Assembly (NCBI RefSeq): GCF_004361065.1
Contig: NZ_SELT01000022.1
Span: 1-53,188, forward strand
From: Cognatilysobacter terrigena
GTDB taxonomy: Bacteria > Pseudomonadota > Gammaproteobacteria > Xanthomonadales > Xanthomonadaceae
Reading direction: 5' to 3'
Length of the DNA stretch: 53,188 bases
In this document: positions 18,766-28,350 of the stretch, one piece after another
Numbering within the stretch: the stretch's first letter is position 1
How the letters are laid out: every line of letters starts with the position of its first letter
Notes under the pieces: generated by a model
What the model was told of the DNA's origin: nothing
Seen by the model: the letters and a program-made list of their open reading frames with translations, nothing else
Database searches by the model: none
Program-made: the position numbers and the translations under genes

Positions 18766-19512
18766 ATGATCACCGCACGTAATCTGCACAAGGCGTTCAA
18801 GACCAAGGCCGGCGTGGTCAAGGCGGTCGACGGCGTCGAATTCGAAGCCCGCGACGGCCAGATCACCGGCCTGCTCGGTCCCAATGGCGCCGGCAAGACC
18901 ACCACGCTGCGCATGCTCTACACGCTGATGCATCCCGACAGCGGCGAAGTGCTGGTCGACGGCATCGACACCGCGAAGGATCCGATCTCGGTGCGTCGCG
19001 CACTCGGCGTGCTGCCCGACGCACGCGGCGTCTACAAGCGACTGACCGCGCGCGAGAACATCGCCTACTTCGGCGAACTGCACGGCATGTCGTCATCGGC
19101 GATCGCCGCGCGCACGCAACTGCTTGCACGCGAGCTGCAGATGGAGGACATCCTCGATCGCCAGACCGAAGGCTTCTCGCAGGGCCAGCGCACCAAGACC
19201 GCGATCGCCCGCGCGCTGGTGCACGACCCGAAGAACGTGATCCTCGACGAGCCCACCAATGGCTTGGACGTGATGACCACCCGCGCGATGCGCGGCTTCC
19301 TGCAGCAACTCAAAGCGGAAGGACGCTGCGTGATCTTCTCGAGCCACATCATGCAGGAGGTGGCCGCGCTCTGCGATCGCATCGTGATCATCGCGAAGGG
19401 GCAGGTGGTCGCCAGTGGCACGCCGGACGAGCTGCGCGCGCGCTTCGGTGAAAGCAATCTGGAGGATGCCTTCGTCAAGGCGATCGGTTCGGACGAGGGC
19501 CTGCACGCATGA
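18766..19512 (+). CDS. natA: NatA-type ABC transporter ATPase
   Basis: 248 residues. Walker A GPNGAGKTTT, Walker B VILDEPTNGLD and H-loop FSSHIMQEV are intact; the signature is FSQGQRTK rather than LSGGQ, the form seen in NatA-type Na+ exporters. Its stop overlaps the permease start by four bases (ATGA). Bacillus NatAB extrudes Na+; in proteobacteria the substrate is unproved, so the symbol indicates family only. Together with the permease it forms a two-gene inner-membrane exporter. Confidence 0.88.
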   Translation: MITARNLHKAFKTKAGVVKAVDGVEFEARDGQITGLLGPNGAGKTTTLRMLYTLMHPDSGEVLVDGIDTAKDPISVRRALGVLPDARGVYKRLTARENIAYFGELHGMSSSAIAARTQLLARELQMEDILDRQTEGFSQGQRTKTAIARALVHDPKNVILDEPTNGLDVMTTRAMRGFLQQLKAEGRCVIFSSHIMQEVAALCDRIVIIAKGQVVASGTPDELRARFGESNLEDAFVKAIGSDEGLHA

Positions 19513-20693
19513 AGACCGGACTGCTCTCCACCGTGTGGTCGGTGATGCGCAAGGAACTGCGCGACATCTCGCGCGATCGCCGCACGCTTGCGATCGCGCT
19601 GCTGCTCGGCCCGCTGCTGTATCCGCTGATCATCATCGGCACGGGCTCGATCGCGGAAAAGCGCGCGAAGACCGAACTCGATCGCACGCTCACCAGTCCC
19701 GTCGAAGGCATGGAGCGCGCGCCGAACCTGGTCGCGTTCCTCGCGACGCAGGGCATCGTCGCGAAGAGGCCGCCGAAGGACCTCGACGCCACCGTCGCCG
19801 ACCAGAGCGAGGACGTCGGCCTGCGCATCGACGAGGATTACGCGAAGGACTGGCGTGCCGGTAAGCCGGCGGTCGTCGAGATCGTCGCCGACAGCACGCG
19901 TCGCAATGCCGAGATTCCGATGGCGCGCGTGCGTGCGGCGCTGGAAGGCTATCGCGACCAGATGGGCGCGCTGCGCCTGCTCGCACGCGGCATCGATCCG
20001 TCGGTGACGCGCGCGGTGAACGTCGGCAGTCGCGATGTCGCCAGCGAACAGGCGAAGAAGGGCCAGGTGCTGTCCATCCTGCTGCCCTATCTGCTCATCC
20101 TCGGCTCGTTCCTCGGCGGCGCCTACCTGATCCTCGACGCCACTGCGGGCGAACGCGAACGTCAATCGCTGGAGCCGTTGCTCGCCACGCCGGCGCGTCG
20201 TAGTGCGGTCGTGAGCGGCAAGATCCTGGCGGCATGCTCGCTCGGCCTGTTGTCGATGCTGCTCACGCTGCTGTCGTTCAAGCTGAGTGCGCAGATGGCG
20301 ACGACCGCGCGCATGCTCGACGTCAGCTTCCCGGCGATCGCGAAGATGCTGTTCACGCTGCTGCCGATGCTGCTCATCGGTACGTCGCTGCTTACCTTCC
20401 TCGCCGCATCGGCGAAGAGCATGAAGGAGGCGCAGAGTCACATGACGTGGCTGATGCTGCTGCCGATGCTGCCGTCGATCGTGCTGATGGCGAATCCGAT
20501 CAAGACGCAGCTGTGGCAGTTCGCAGTGCCGTTCCTCGCACAGAACCAGTTGCTGCTGAAGATCGTGCGTGGCGAGGCGATCGACCCGCAGGTGTGGATG
20601 GTCTATCTCGCCGCCGGCTTCGGCCTCGCGCTGCTGTTGTGGTTCGCGGCGGTGCGTCGCTACCAGCAGGAGCGGCTGGCGATCTCCGGCTGA
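19509..20693 (+). CDS. natB: NatB-type ABC transporter permease
   Basis: 394 residues with an N-terminal cytosolic helix (RKELRDISRDRRTLAI), TM1 at ~31-48, a long periplasmic loop (50-195) and five further TM helices. The ABC-2/NatB fingerprint LDATAGERERQSLEPLLATP follows TM2. The loop carries the sequence DQSEDVGLRIDEDYAKDW typical of this family. Coupled by ATGA overlap to natA and followed by a strong terminator. Confidence 0.88.
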   Translation: MKTGLLSTVWSVMRKELRDISRDRRTLAIALLLGPLLYPLIIIGTGSIAEKRAKTELDRTLTSPVEGMERAPNLVAFLATQGIVAKRPPKDLDATVADQSEDVGLRIDEDYAKDWRAGKPAVVEIVADSTRRNAEIPMARVRAALEGYRDQMGALRLLARGIDPSVTRAVNVGSRDVASEQAKKGQVLSILLPYLLILGSFLGGAYLILDATAGERERQSLEPLLATPARRSAVVSGKILAACSLGLLSMLLTLLSFKLSAQMATTARMLDVSFPAIAKMLFTLLPMLLIGTSLLTFLAASAKSMKEAQSHMTWLMLLPMLPSIVLMANPIKTQLWQFAVPFLAQNQLLLKIVRGEAIDPQVWMVYLAAGFGLALLLWFAAVRRYQQERLAISG

Positions 20694-20719
20694 TACAGCG
20701 TCCCGGCGTGTGCGGTTCC

Positions 20720-20762
20720 CTGCGGCAGCGTTCGCCTTCGGCGGCGCTGCCGCAGTTCTTTT
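20720..20762 (+). terminator. Rho-independent terminator after natB
   Basis: An 11-bp stem (CTGCGGCAGCG / CGCTGCCGCAG) with an inner 4-bp stem in the loop, followed by TTCTTTT, 26 bp after the natB stop. It closes the hydrolase-natA-natB unit. Confidence 0.75.
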
Positions 20763-20946
20763 GGGCTCTCGCTTCGGCAACGCGGTGATCGAATGCTTCG
20801 ATCGCGCATGCCGACGCATCCGACATCGCAGCGGTCCTGCGCGACGTGTCGACGTTCGTGAGCCGTCGCTGACGGGTTTACGGCCGGTTTCACGACGCAT
20901 CGCCGCCGACCGGTCGACGCTGCATCCCGGACTCGGGAGATCGACC

Positions 20947-21471
20947 ATGCGCAGCATCCTCGCCACCCTCAGGAACGAACACGACCAGCTCCGCGCGCTG
21001 TTCGAGCAGATGAACGCGACGACCGATCGCGCGGAGAAGACGCGCCTCGAACTGCTGCAGAAGATCGAGGCCGCGCTCGTGCCGCACGCAAAGTGGGAAG
21101 AGCTTGTGTTCTATCCCGCGCTCAAGTCACGCGCGAGCCACGAGCAGAAGCTGCTGTGGGCAACGGCGATGCAGGAGCATCGTGCGGTCGAGCAGAGCGT
21201 GCTGCCCGACCTCAAGGCCTGCGAGCCGACGAGCCGCGAATTCGCGGGCAGCGCCAAGGTGATGGGCGAGCTCATCGACCATCATGCGAAGGAAGAGGAA
21301 CGCGACATCTTCGCCGTCATGCGCGAGCTGTTCACCGCGCAGGAACTGGCCAATATGGACGAGCAGTACGAGGAGTGGAAGGCGTCCGGCATGGGCGAAG
21401 GCGTGGCCCTGCACGCGAAGATCAAGACGGGCATCGCATCCATTTTCCGTTCACCGGGTTCCCCCGGGTAA
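20947..21471 (+). CDS. Hemerythrin HHE-domain protein
   Basis: 174 residues, ATG preceded by GGGAGA. The iron-binding hemerythrin pattern is spread over four helices: H in LRNEHDQLRALFEQM, H and E in LVPHAKWEELVFYPAL, H in MQEHRAVEQ, and H with E in LIDHHAKEEERDIFAVM. Such HHE proteins carry a di-iron centre that binds O2 or NO and are often linked to stress or iron-sulfur repair in the cytoplasm. Single gene between two terminators, with ~180 bp downstream holding nothing recognisable. Confidence 0.88.
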   Translation: MRSILATLRNEHDQLRALFEQMNATTDRAEKTRLELLQKIEAALVPHAKWEELVFYPALKSRASHEQKLLWATAMQEHRAVEQSVLPDLKACEPTSREFAGSAKVMGELIDHHAKEEERDIFAVMRELFTAQELANMDEQYEEWKASGMGEGVALHAKIKTGIASIFRSPGSPG

Positions 21472-21654
21472 GCAGCGGCGCTTGCGAGCCGTAGGTTCGT
21501 GCCGCTGCGAACGCTGAAGCGCCGCGCGCTTCGGTGGAAGAGTCGCCACGGGAAGGGCGGCGGCTCTGACATCGACGGCCGCCGCGCAGATCGGTAGACA
21601 TTGCACGACCACGCTGACTTTCGGTCGTACCCATCGCCCGCTCGTCACCCAAAG

Positions 21655-21682
21655 AAAAAGCCCGGCCGAAGCCGGGCTTTTT
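21655..21682. terminator. Bidirectional rho-independent terminator
   Basis: AAAAAGCCCGGC-CGAA-GCCGGGCTTTTT, a perfect 12-bp stem with A- and T-tracts on both sides. It can end both the rightward hemerythrin transcript and the leftward TonB-domain lipoprotein transcript. Confidence 0.9.
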
Positions 21683-21702
21683 CGTGCGTCACGTTCGCGG
21701 GA

Positions 21703-22761
21703 TCAGGTGCCCGGGTTGAACGTGATCGTGCGGCGCGTGGTGACCGGCGCGTCGACCGGCTGGAAGCGCCAGCGCTTGACCGCGTTGACCGCGGCGCGGT
21801 CGAACACGCGCGGCGGGTTCGCACGCACCACGCGTGCGGCCGACACCGAACCGTCCGGCGACACGGTGAACTCGACCTGCACTTCGCCCGACTGCGCCGA
21901 ACGCAGCGCCTCCGGGGGGAACGCAGGCGCCGGCGTCGACAGTGCACGCAGCTCCGAGTTGCCGCCACCGGCCGCGGGACGCGACGGCGTCGCGGCGGCG
22001 GTCTGTGCGGCAGCGGCGCGCTGCGCGGCTTCGCGCTCGGCCGCGGCGCGATCGGCGGCTGCCTTGTCGGCCGCAGCCTTGTCCGCAGCGGCTCGATCCG
22101 CTGCCGCCCTGTCGGCGGCGACGCGGTCGGCCGCGGTCTTGTCGGCGAGCTGCTTGGCGGCCAGTTCCTGCTGCTTCTTCTGGTCTTCCAGGCGCTGCTT
22201 CTCGAGGTCGGCCTGCTTCTTTGCCTGCTCCTCGGCAGTGAGCTGCTGCTGGGTGGCGCGCTGCTGCGCGACCTGCTGCTGCTCGGTGATCGAGGTCTTC
22301 AGGCGGTTCAGCGCCGGATGCTTCGGATCGGCCTTCTCGAGCAGCGCGGTCAGGCGCTGCGCTTCGCTGAAGTCGTCGCGCGCGACGCTCTGTTCGGTCG
22401 CGATCACGGCCATCGGCAGCAGGTCGGTCAGCGCGCTCGCCACCGACGGATCGTTCGGCGACTTGTCGCGCAGCGCGAGGTAGTACTCGATCGCGTTGTC
22501 GCCGGCCGGCGCGTACAGGCGGTTCTCGTTGTACGCCTTGCTGGCGGCATCGCGCAGCTGGTCCGGCGTCATCGACGCGACCTTGTCGGAAATCACGGTC
22601 GCCGGCGTGGCGGCCGGCGTGGCGGTCGACGCGGCCGGGTTGGCGGCGGTCGGCGCGGTGTCGTCTTTGCCACAGGCGGCGAGCAGGCCACCGAGCGCCA
22701 ACACCAGGGCCACGCGCGGCAGGACGGAAACGCGCGAGGGCGCGCGGGTATCGGAATTCAT
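21703..22761 (-). CDS. Lipoprotein with coiled-coil repeat and C-terminal TonB domain
   Basis: 352 residues from an ATG preceded by GGGGAGTGAGA. The signal peptide ends in a lipobox (LLAAC, Cys30). Residues 60-160 are helical with a TPR-like look (DQLRDAASKAYNENRLY). Residues 160-250 form a highly charged Gln/Ala/Lys coiled coil ending in a pentapeptide repeat. Residues ~265-352 are a TonB C-terminal domain (FPPEALRSAQSGEVQVEFTV, AVNAVKRWRFQP). It lacks the N-terminal signal-anchor helix with His that TonB uses to interact with ExbB, so it is unlikely to be an energy transducer; a periplasm-spanning or envelope-spacing role is inference. Confidence 0.85.
   Translation of the reverse strand: MNSDTRAPSRVSVLPRVALVLALGGLLAACGKDDTAPTAANPAASTATPAATPATVISDKVASMTPDQLRDAASKAYNENRLYAPAGDNAIEYYLALRDKSPNDPSVASALTDLLPMAVIATEQSVARDDFSEAQRLTALLEKADPKHPALNRLKTSITEQQQVAQQRATQQQLTAEEQAKKQADLEKQRLEDQKKQQELAAKQLADKTAADRVAADRAAADRAAADKAAADKAAADRAAAEREAAQRAAAAQTAAATPSRPAAGGGNSELRALSTPAPAFPPEALRSAQSGEVQVEFTVSPDGSVSAARVVRANPPRVFDRAAVNAVKRWRFQPVDAPVTTRRTITFNPGT
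22036..22140 (-). repeat. Seven pentapeptide-coding 15-bp repeats
   Basis: Residues 208-242 of the TonB-domain lipoprotein are seven units of D(K/R)xAA type (DKTAA, DRVAA, DRAAA, DRAAA, DKAAA, DKAAA, DRAAA). The nucleotide copies differ by synonymous changes, so the array is old and selected at protein level rather than a fresh slippage product. Confidence 0.8.
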
Positions 22762-22971
22762 CGGTCTCACTCCCCAGGAGTGCACGCGGCGCGCGCACGC
22801 GCCTAGATCGCTTGTGCCACGGGGCTTTGTCAAGCGCTTTGCCGCTGCTTTTCCGCCCGGATCGTGAAGCGCGTCGCAGGCGGCCGCGGAGGGTCGACGC
22901 GTCGCGTCAGACTGCGACGCGGGGCGGCAAGCGGGTCGGGCGGGCGATCGACGCGACGCGACGTCGCGCCG

Positions 22972-25900
22972 TCAGACGCGCGCCGCGGTTCGCCGGTGCG
23001 CGCGGGCCAGCGACAGGGCCTGTTCGATGCCGGTCAGATCCACCGGCTTGACCAGGTGCAGGTCGAAGCCGGCGGCTGCGGTGCGCTCGCGATCCTCTGT
23101 CTGCCCCCAGCCCGTGAGCGCGACCAGCGTGATGCGATGGCCGAGCCGAGCGCGCAGTTCGCGCGCGACCGCATACCCATCCGGCGGCGGCATGCCGAGA
23201 TCGAGGAAGACGAGGTCCGGCGCCTGCTTGTCGGCGAGTGCGAGCAACTGGTTGCCGCCGTACGCGACGCCGACGTGGTCGACGCTGCATTCGAGCAGCA
23301 TGCGCAGGCTGTCGGCGGCGTCGCGGTTGTCGTCGCAGACGATGACGTGCAGTGCATCGCCGGCATCGTGCGCGGCGCGGCCGACCACGCGCTCCGGCAC
23401 CGCGCAGGTCGCGCCGAGCATCGGCAACGTCACACGGAACACGCTGCCGCGGCCGGCGCCTTCGCTGCGCGCGCTGACGTGGCCGCCGTGCAGTTCCACG
23501 AGTTGCTTCACCAGCGCGAGCCCGATGCCGAGGCCCGTCGGCAACGCGCCGGTATCGGAGCGCCGGCCCTGCACGAAGAGGTCGAACAGTTGCGGCAGCA
23601 GGTCCGCTTCGATGCCGATGCCGGTGTCGCGCACTTCGATCGCGACGTCGTCGCCGTCGCGCAGCACGGCCAGCGTGATGTCGCCGCCGGCGGACGTGTA
23701 CTTCGACGCGTTGTTGAGCAGGTTCACGAGGATCTGCGTGAGCCGCACCGGATCGCCGTCGACCGCGATCGCCGGCGGTGGTGGCAGCTGCACGCTCAGT
23801 CGATGTCCCTGTGCCTCGAGCGTGGGGCGCGCGGCTTCGAGCGCGGCATCGACGATCGCCTGCACCGTGACGCGTTCGCGCTTGAGCTCGATCTTGCCTT
23901 GGCTGATGCGCGACACCTCGAGCAGGTCGTCGACCAGGCGGACGAGGTGGTCGACCTGACGCCGCATCATCCCGTGCAGTCGCGCGGGCGTCGCCGACGG
24001 CGCGTCGTGCTCGAGCAGCGTGATCGCCGTGCGCAACGGCGCGAGCGGGTTGCGCAACTCGTGCGCGAGCGTGGCGAGGAATTCGTTCTTGCGACGATCG
24101 GCGACCTGCAGTTCGTCGAGCGCGTCGTTGAGCGCACGCTGCGCATTCAGCCGCTGCAGCGCATCCCAGCATCGCGTGGCGACGGCTTCGACCAGCTGCA
24201 CTTCGGCCGGCGTCCAGTGCCGCGGCGTGCGCTGGTGTGCGGCGATGATGGCCACGAGCCGGCCATCGACGACGAGGCCGACCGACACGTAGGCGCGCAC
24301 GTCGATCGCGGCGTGGGCCTCGACGACGTCCTGCATGCTTTCCACGGTGTGCACGTCATCGACTACGAATGGGCGACCGGCGCGATACGCGTCGATCTGC
24401 CCGGTGCCGAAGTCGGCGATGGGCCATCGACCTTCGAGCGTGTCGAGTTCCGGCGTGGCGACGTACGCGCCCAGCACTTCGACGAAACCGGCGGCCTCGT
24501 CGACCTTGCAGAACGTGCAGCGGTCGAGGCCGAGATGCCGTGCGAGCAACGTGACGCCCTGCGTGAGCAACTCGCGCGGATCGTCGATGGCCTGCGCGTG
24601 ATCGGCGAGCTGCGCGAGGATGCGATGCCGCGCCTCGCTGTCGCGCAGCGCTTCGTTCGCATGCGCGATCTCGCCGCGTGCATGCGCGAGCTGCAGCACG
24701 CCCTGCACGCGTGCGATGAGTTCGCGCGCCTGGAACGGCTTGGTGAGGTAGTCGTCGGCGCCAGCGCGCAGGCCTTCGAGCCGCGCTTCGTCGCCCGCGC
24801 GTGCGGACAGAAGGATCAGCGGAAGGCCGGCGGTGTCGTCGTCGTCGCGCAGCCGGCGCAGCAGTTCGAAACCGTCGATGCCGGGCATCATCACGTCGGA
24901 CAGGATCAGGTCGGGCCGCACCGCGCGCGCGAGCGCCAGCGCCTCGAGGCCGTCGCCGCAGGTCACGACCTCGTACAGCGGCGCAAGCAGGCGTTCGAGA
25001 TACGCGCGCATGTCGGCGTTGTCGTCAGCGATGAGCACGCGATAGCGCGGGGCGTCGCCGGGCGGTGCGTCGATGGCGAGCGCGCGCGATTCCGACGGCG
25101 TGCCGCCGTTGGCGTCGAGCCAGCCTTCGATCTCCTCGACCCAGCCGGCATCCCACGTCGCAGCGTCGCTCTCGTTGTCGTCGATCTGGGCGTCGAGCAG
25201 GTGCGCGCGGCCGGTCGGAATGCTGACGGTGAAGCGACTGCCTTCGCCGGGCCGGCTGTGCACCGCGACGCGTCCGCCGTGCAGACGCGCGAGTTCCTGC
25301 ACCAGCGCGAGGCCGATGCCGCTGCCTTCGATCGAGCGGCCCGCTGCGCCTTCGACGCGATAGAAGCGTTCGAACAGTCGCGCCTGCGCGTCTTCGGGAA
25401 TGCCGCAACCGGTGTCGCTGACGATCAGTTCGAAGCGCGGCCCGCGGTCGACGATCTCCACCGCGATGCGGCCGGCGAGCGTGAACTTGAACGCGTTCGA
25501 CAGCAGGTTGAAGACGATCTTCTCCCACAGCCGGCGATCGAGATACACCGGGTCGACGATCGGCGTGATGCGGATGTCGAACTCGATGCCGGCACGCTCG
25601 ACCGCGGAGCGGAACATGCTGGCGAGATCCTGCGTATAGGCCGCGGCATCGATGCGTCGATACGTCGCCTGCATGCGGCCCGCCTCGATGCGCGAGAAGT
25701 CGAGCAGCGTATTGACCAGGCGCTGCAGGCGACGCCCGTTGCGGCGTGCCGTATGCAACAGCGTCTGCACCTGCGCGTCCTCGACACGCTCGCTCACTTC
25801 ATCGAGCGGTGAGAGGATCAGCGTCAACGGCGTACGCAGTTCATGACTCACGTTCGAGAAGAACGCGGTCTTGGCGCGATCGAGTTCGGCCAGCTGTTCG

Positions 25901-26880
25901 GCGCGGCGCGCCTGGTCCTCGAACGCGGCGGCGTCGGCCATGGCGTTCGCGACCTGTGCACCGGCGAGCTGCAGGAAGCGCTCGTATTCGCCATCGAGGA
26001 CGAGGCGTGGGCTCAAGCCGGCGACGAACAGCACGCTCGGCTTGTCGTCCTGCGGCGCGCGGCGCATCGGCACCACATACGCGCGCTCGACCGGCTCGCC
26101 CCATTCGCTCGCGACCGGCAGCAGCCCATCGAATCGATCGACCACGCCGGAATGGTTGTGTTCGAGCAGGCGCACGACCTCCTGCGGCAGCGCCGCGATC
26201 TCGGACGGCGCGGCCGGCACGCCGGTCGCGGCGACGCGACGTGCCGTCGTGCCGTCGACGCGGTAGATCGCGACGAACGGCAGGTCGCGCGACGCGCTCC
26301 TGAGCGTGTCGACCGCACGCGCGCAGGCATCGTCGACGCTGCGCGCACCGATCGAGCGCGCGGACAGATTCGCGATCGTCGCCATGCGCCGCTCGGCGAG
26401 CGTGCGCTCGGTGACTTCGGTGACGACGCAGAGCATCGCTTCGATGCGGCCGGTGTCGCCCTGCACCGGGCTGTAGGAGAACGTGTGGTACGTCTCCTCC
26501 TTGAATCCGCGACGCTCCAGATAAAGCTCGAGGCCTTCGTCCCACGTCGCTTCGCCGGTGCGCAGCACGTGTTCGATGCGCGGGCCGATGTCGGGCCAGA
26601 TCTCCTTCCACACCTCGCGCGCGGACGCGCCGATGAAGTCGCGCTTCACGCCGAGCGTCGGCCGGTATGCGTCGTTGCAGAAGAAGGTGAGGTCGTCGCC
26701 CCAGGCGAGCCACATCGCGAACCGCGAATCGAGCATCAGCTCGACGACGGTCTTGAGGCTGCGCGGCCACGTCGATGGCGGGCCCAGCGGGGTGGCCGTC
26801 CAGTCGCGTTCGGCGATGGTGCGGCGCATGGAGGCGTCGGAAGCCGGCGCGATCCGCGCCGCGGAAACGGTCGGCGTCAT
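22972..26880 (-). CDS. Giant hybrid sensor kinase, PAS-GAF-HK-REC-GAF-HK-REC
   Basis: 1302 residues, no membrane segment, so cytosolic. An N-terminal PAS-like sensor occupies ~24-160 and GAF 1 ~175-320. Kinase core 1 has His346 in SHELRTP, an N-box around Asn462, G1 at DTGCGIP (489-495) and G2 at GSGIGLAL. Receiver 1 has Asp662 and Lys714, GAF 2 spans ~765-905, kinase core 2 has His940 in AHELRNP, Asn1057, DTGIGI (1085-1090) and GLGIGLAL, and receiver 2 has Asp1227 and Lys1278. All catalytic residues of both modules are intact, so two complete phosphorelay modules are fused in tandem. No separate output protein is adjacent. The signal is unknown. Confidence 0.92.
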   Translation of the reverse strand: MTPTVSAARIAPASDASMRRTIAERDWTATPLGPPSTWPRSLKTVVELMLDSRFAMWLAWGDDLTFFCNDAYRPTLGVKRDFIGASAREVWKEIWPDIGPRIEHVLRTGEATWDEGLELYLERRGFKEETYHTFSYSPVQGDTGRIEAMLCVVTEVTERTLAERRMATIANLSARSIGARSVDDACARAVDTLRSASRDLPFVAIYRVDGTTARRVAATGVPAAPSEIAALPQEVVRLLEHNHSGVVDRFDGLLPVASEWGEPVERAYVVPMRRAPQDDKPSVLFVAGLSPRLVLDGEYERFLQLAGAQVANAMADAAAFEDQARRAEQLAELDRAKTAFFSNVSHELRTPLTLILSPLDEVSERVEDAQVQTLLHTARRNGRRLQRLVNTLLDFSRIEAGRMQATYRRIDAAAYTQDLASMFRSAVERAGIEFDIRITPIVDPVYLDRRLWEKIVFNLLSNAFKFTLAGRIAVEIVDRGPRFELIVSDTGCGIPEDAQARLFERFYRVEGAAGRSIEGSGIGLALVQELARLHGGRVAVHSRPGEGSRFTVSIPTGRAHLLDAQIDDNESDAATWDAGWVEEIEGWLDANGGTPSESRALAIDAPPGDAPRYRVLIADDNADMRAYLERLLAPLYEVVTCGDGLEALALARAVRPDLILSDVMMPGIDGFELLRRLRDDDDTAGLPLILLSARAGDEARLEGLRAGADDYLTKPFQARELIARVQGVLQLAHARGEIAHANEALRDSEARHRILAQLADHAQAIDDPRELLTQGVTLLARHLGLDRCTFCKVDEAAGFVEVLGAYVATPELDTLEGRWPIADFGTGQIDAYRAGRPFVVDDVHTVESMQDVVEAHAAIDVRAYVSVGLVVDGRLVAIIAAHQRTPRHWTPAEVQLVEAVATRCWDALQRLNAQRALNDALDELQVADRRKNEFLATLAHELRNPLAPLRTAITLLEHDAPSATPARLHGMMRRQVDHLVRLVDDLLEVSRISQGKIELKRERVTVQAIVDAALEAARPTLEAQGHRLSVQLPPPPAIAVDGDPVRLTQILVNLLNNASKYTSAGGDITLAVLRDGDDVAIEVRDTGIGIEADLLPQLFDLFVQGRRSDTGALPTGLGIGLALVKQLVELHGGHVSARSEGAGRGSVFRVTLPMLGATCAVPERVVGRAAHDAGDALHVIVCDDNRDAADSLRMLLECSVDHVGVAYGGNQLLALADKQAPDLVFLDLGMPPPDGYAVARELRARLGHRITLVALTGWGQTEDRERTAAAGFDLHLVKPVDLTGIEQALSLARAHRRTAARV

Positions 26881-26978
26881 GAAGTGGCGTCGGGGAAGCG
26901 TGGGGCGAGTATAGGAAGCGTGACGAAGCCTCCCGTGACGATGGTCTTCACGCCCGGCTACAGCGGGCGGACGCGGCC

Positions 26979-28301
26979 TTACTTGCCGATGCAGAAGCTC
27001 GAGAAGATGTGACCGAGCAGGTCGTCGGCGTGCACGCGGCCGGTGATCTCGCCGAGCGCGTCGTGTGCGCGGCGCAGCTGCTCGGCCGCAAGGTCGAGGT
27101 GCTCGTAGGCGAGCTGCTCGCGCGCCGCAGCGAGTTCGTCGCGGGCAAGGACGAGCGCATGGACGTGGCGGGTGCGCGCGGTGAAGGCGCCCTGCGCGGT
27201 GTCGGCCTGCGGGCCGAGGGCGAGCGCATGAAGGTGACGGCGCACGTCATCGAGACCGGCGCCGGTGCGCGCGGACACCGCGACGAAATCGTGGGGCACA
27301 TCGCCGCCGGACAGATCGATCTTGTTCGCGATACGCAGCACGTGCGGCACATCGGCGATCGCATCGCGCACCGCCTCGACGCCGGCCTCGGCGTCGCGGG
27401 CATCGACCACGACGATGGCCAGGTCCGTGCGTTCGAGTTCCCCCCGCGCGCGACGCATGCCTTCGCGTTCGATCGCATCGCCGCTCTCGCGCAGGCCGGC
27501 GGTGTCGACCAGCGTGAGTTCGACGCCTTCGATGCGCACGGTTTCGTGCAGCACGTCGCGCGTGGTGCCGGCGATGTCGGTGACGATCGCGCGGTCGACG
27601 CCGGCGAGCGCGTTGAGCAGCGAGCTCTTGCCGGCGTTCGGCGGCCCGACGATCACCGCGTGCAGGCCATCGCGCAGGCGGCGCCCCTGTTCGGCGGCGG
27701 CGATCAGCGCATCGAGATCGTGTCCGATCGCGTCGAGGCGGCGACGGAGGTCCACGCCACCGAGCGTGTCGATCGGTTCGTCGGCGAAATCGATCGCGGC
27801 TTCGCAATGCACGCGCACGTGTAGCAGGGCCTCGGCGAGTGCGTCGACGCGACGCGAGAAGTCGCCATCCAGGGCGCGGCGGGCGGCGCGGGCGGCGCGT
27901 ACATCCGCGGCCGCGATGAGGTCGGCGACCGCTTCGGCCTGCGCGAGGTCGAGGCGGCCTTCGAGGAAGGCGCGTTCGGTGAACTCCCCGGGCCGCGCCG
28001 GCCGTGCGCCGAGTGCGAGACAGGCATCGAGCAGTTGCGCGAGCACCGCAGGGCTGCCGTGCGCCTGCAGTTCGACGACGTCCTCGCCGGTGTAACTCGC
28101 GGGCGCCGCGAAGAGGATCGCGAGGCCGTCGTCGATGACGTCGTCGCCGTGATGGAACTGCACATGATGCGCGTGGCGTGGCGTCAGCGTGCGCTGCGCG
28201 ATGGCTTCGCCGATGCGGCGCGCCTCGCGTCCGGACAGTCGCACGATGCCGACACCCGCACTGCCGGCGGCGGTGGCGATCGCAGCGATGGTCTCGCGCA
28301 T
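26979..28301 (-). CDS. mnmE: tRNA modification GTPase MnmE
   Basis: 440 residues starting at [10 protein letters not shown], with GGAGG 6 bp upstream (a start four codons earlier lacks this spacing). The N-terminal formyl-THF-binding domain ([24 protein letters not shown]) is followed by a helical domain interrupted by the G domain: GPPNAGKSS (G1), DIAGTTRD (G2), DTAG (G3) and NKID (G4). The protein ends in FCIGK, the conserved catalytic Cys motif. With MnmG it makes the carboxymethylaminomethyl group on wobble U34 of several tRNAs. Last gene of the rpmH-rnpA-yidC-mnmE block. Confidence 0.96.
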   Translation of the reverse strand: MRETIAAIATAAGSAGVGIVRLSGREARRIGEAIAQRTLTPRHAHHVQFHHGDDVIDDGLAILFAAPASYTGEDVVELQAHGSPAVLAQLLDACLALGARPARPGEFTERAFLEGRLDLAQAEAVADLIAAADVRAARAARRALDGDFSRRVDALAEALLHVRVHCEAAIDFADEPIDTLGGVDLRRRLDAIGHDLDALIAAAEQGRRLRDGLHAVIVGPPNAGKSSLLNALAGVDRAIVTDIAGTTRDVLHETVRIEGVELTLVDTAGLRESGDAIEREGMRRARGELERTDLAIVVVDARDAEAGVEAVRDAIADVPHVLRIANKIDLSGGDVPHDFVAVSARTGAGLDDVRRHLHALALGPQADTAQGAFTARTRHVHALVLARDELAAAREQLAYEHLDLAAEQLRRAHDALGEITGRVHADDLLGHIFSSFCIGK

Positions 28302-28310
28302 CGAAGCCTC

Positions 28311-28337
28311 CAAACGACGAACCCGCCATGCGGCGGG
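28311..28337 (-). terminator. Weak hairpin between yidC and mnmE
   Basis: CCCGCC-gcat-GGCGGG followed leftward by TTCGTCGTTT, just after the yidC stop and immediately upstream of the mnmE ribosome site. The stem is short and the T-run interrupted, so it may only attenuate read-through into mnmE. Confidence 0.4.
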
Positions 28338-28350
28338 CCCGTGCGGTGCG

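Noticed and set aside
22864-25812. A 982-codon open frame opposite the hybrid kinase
   Set aside because: Same antisense artefact; no motif, and the kinase on the other strand is intact.
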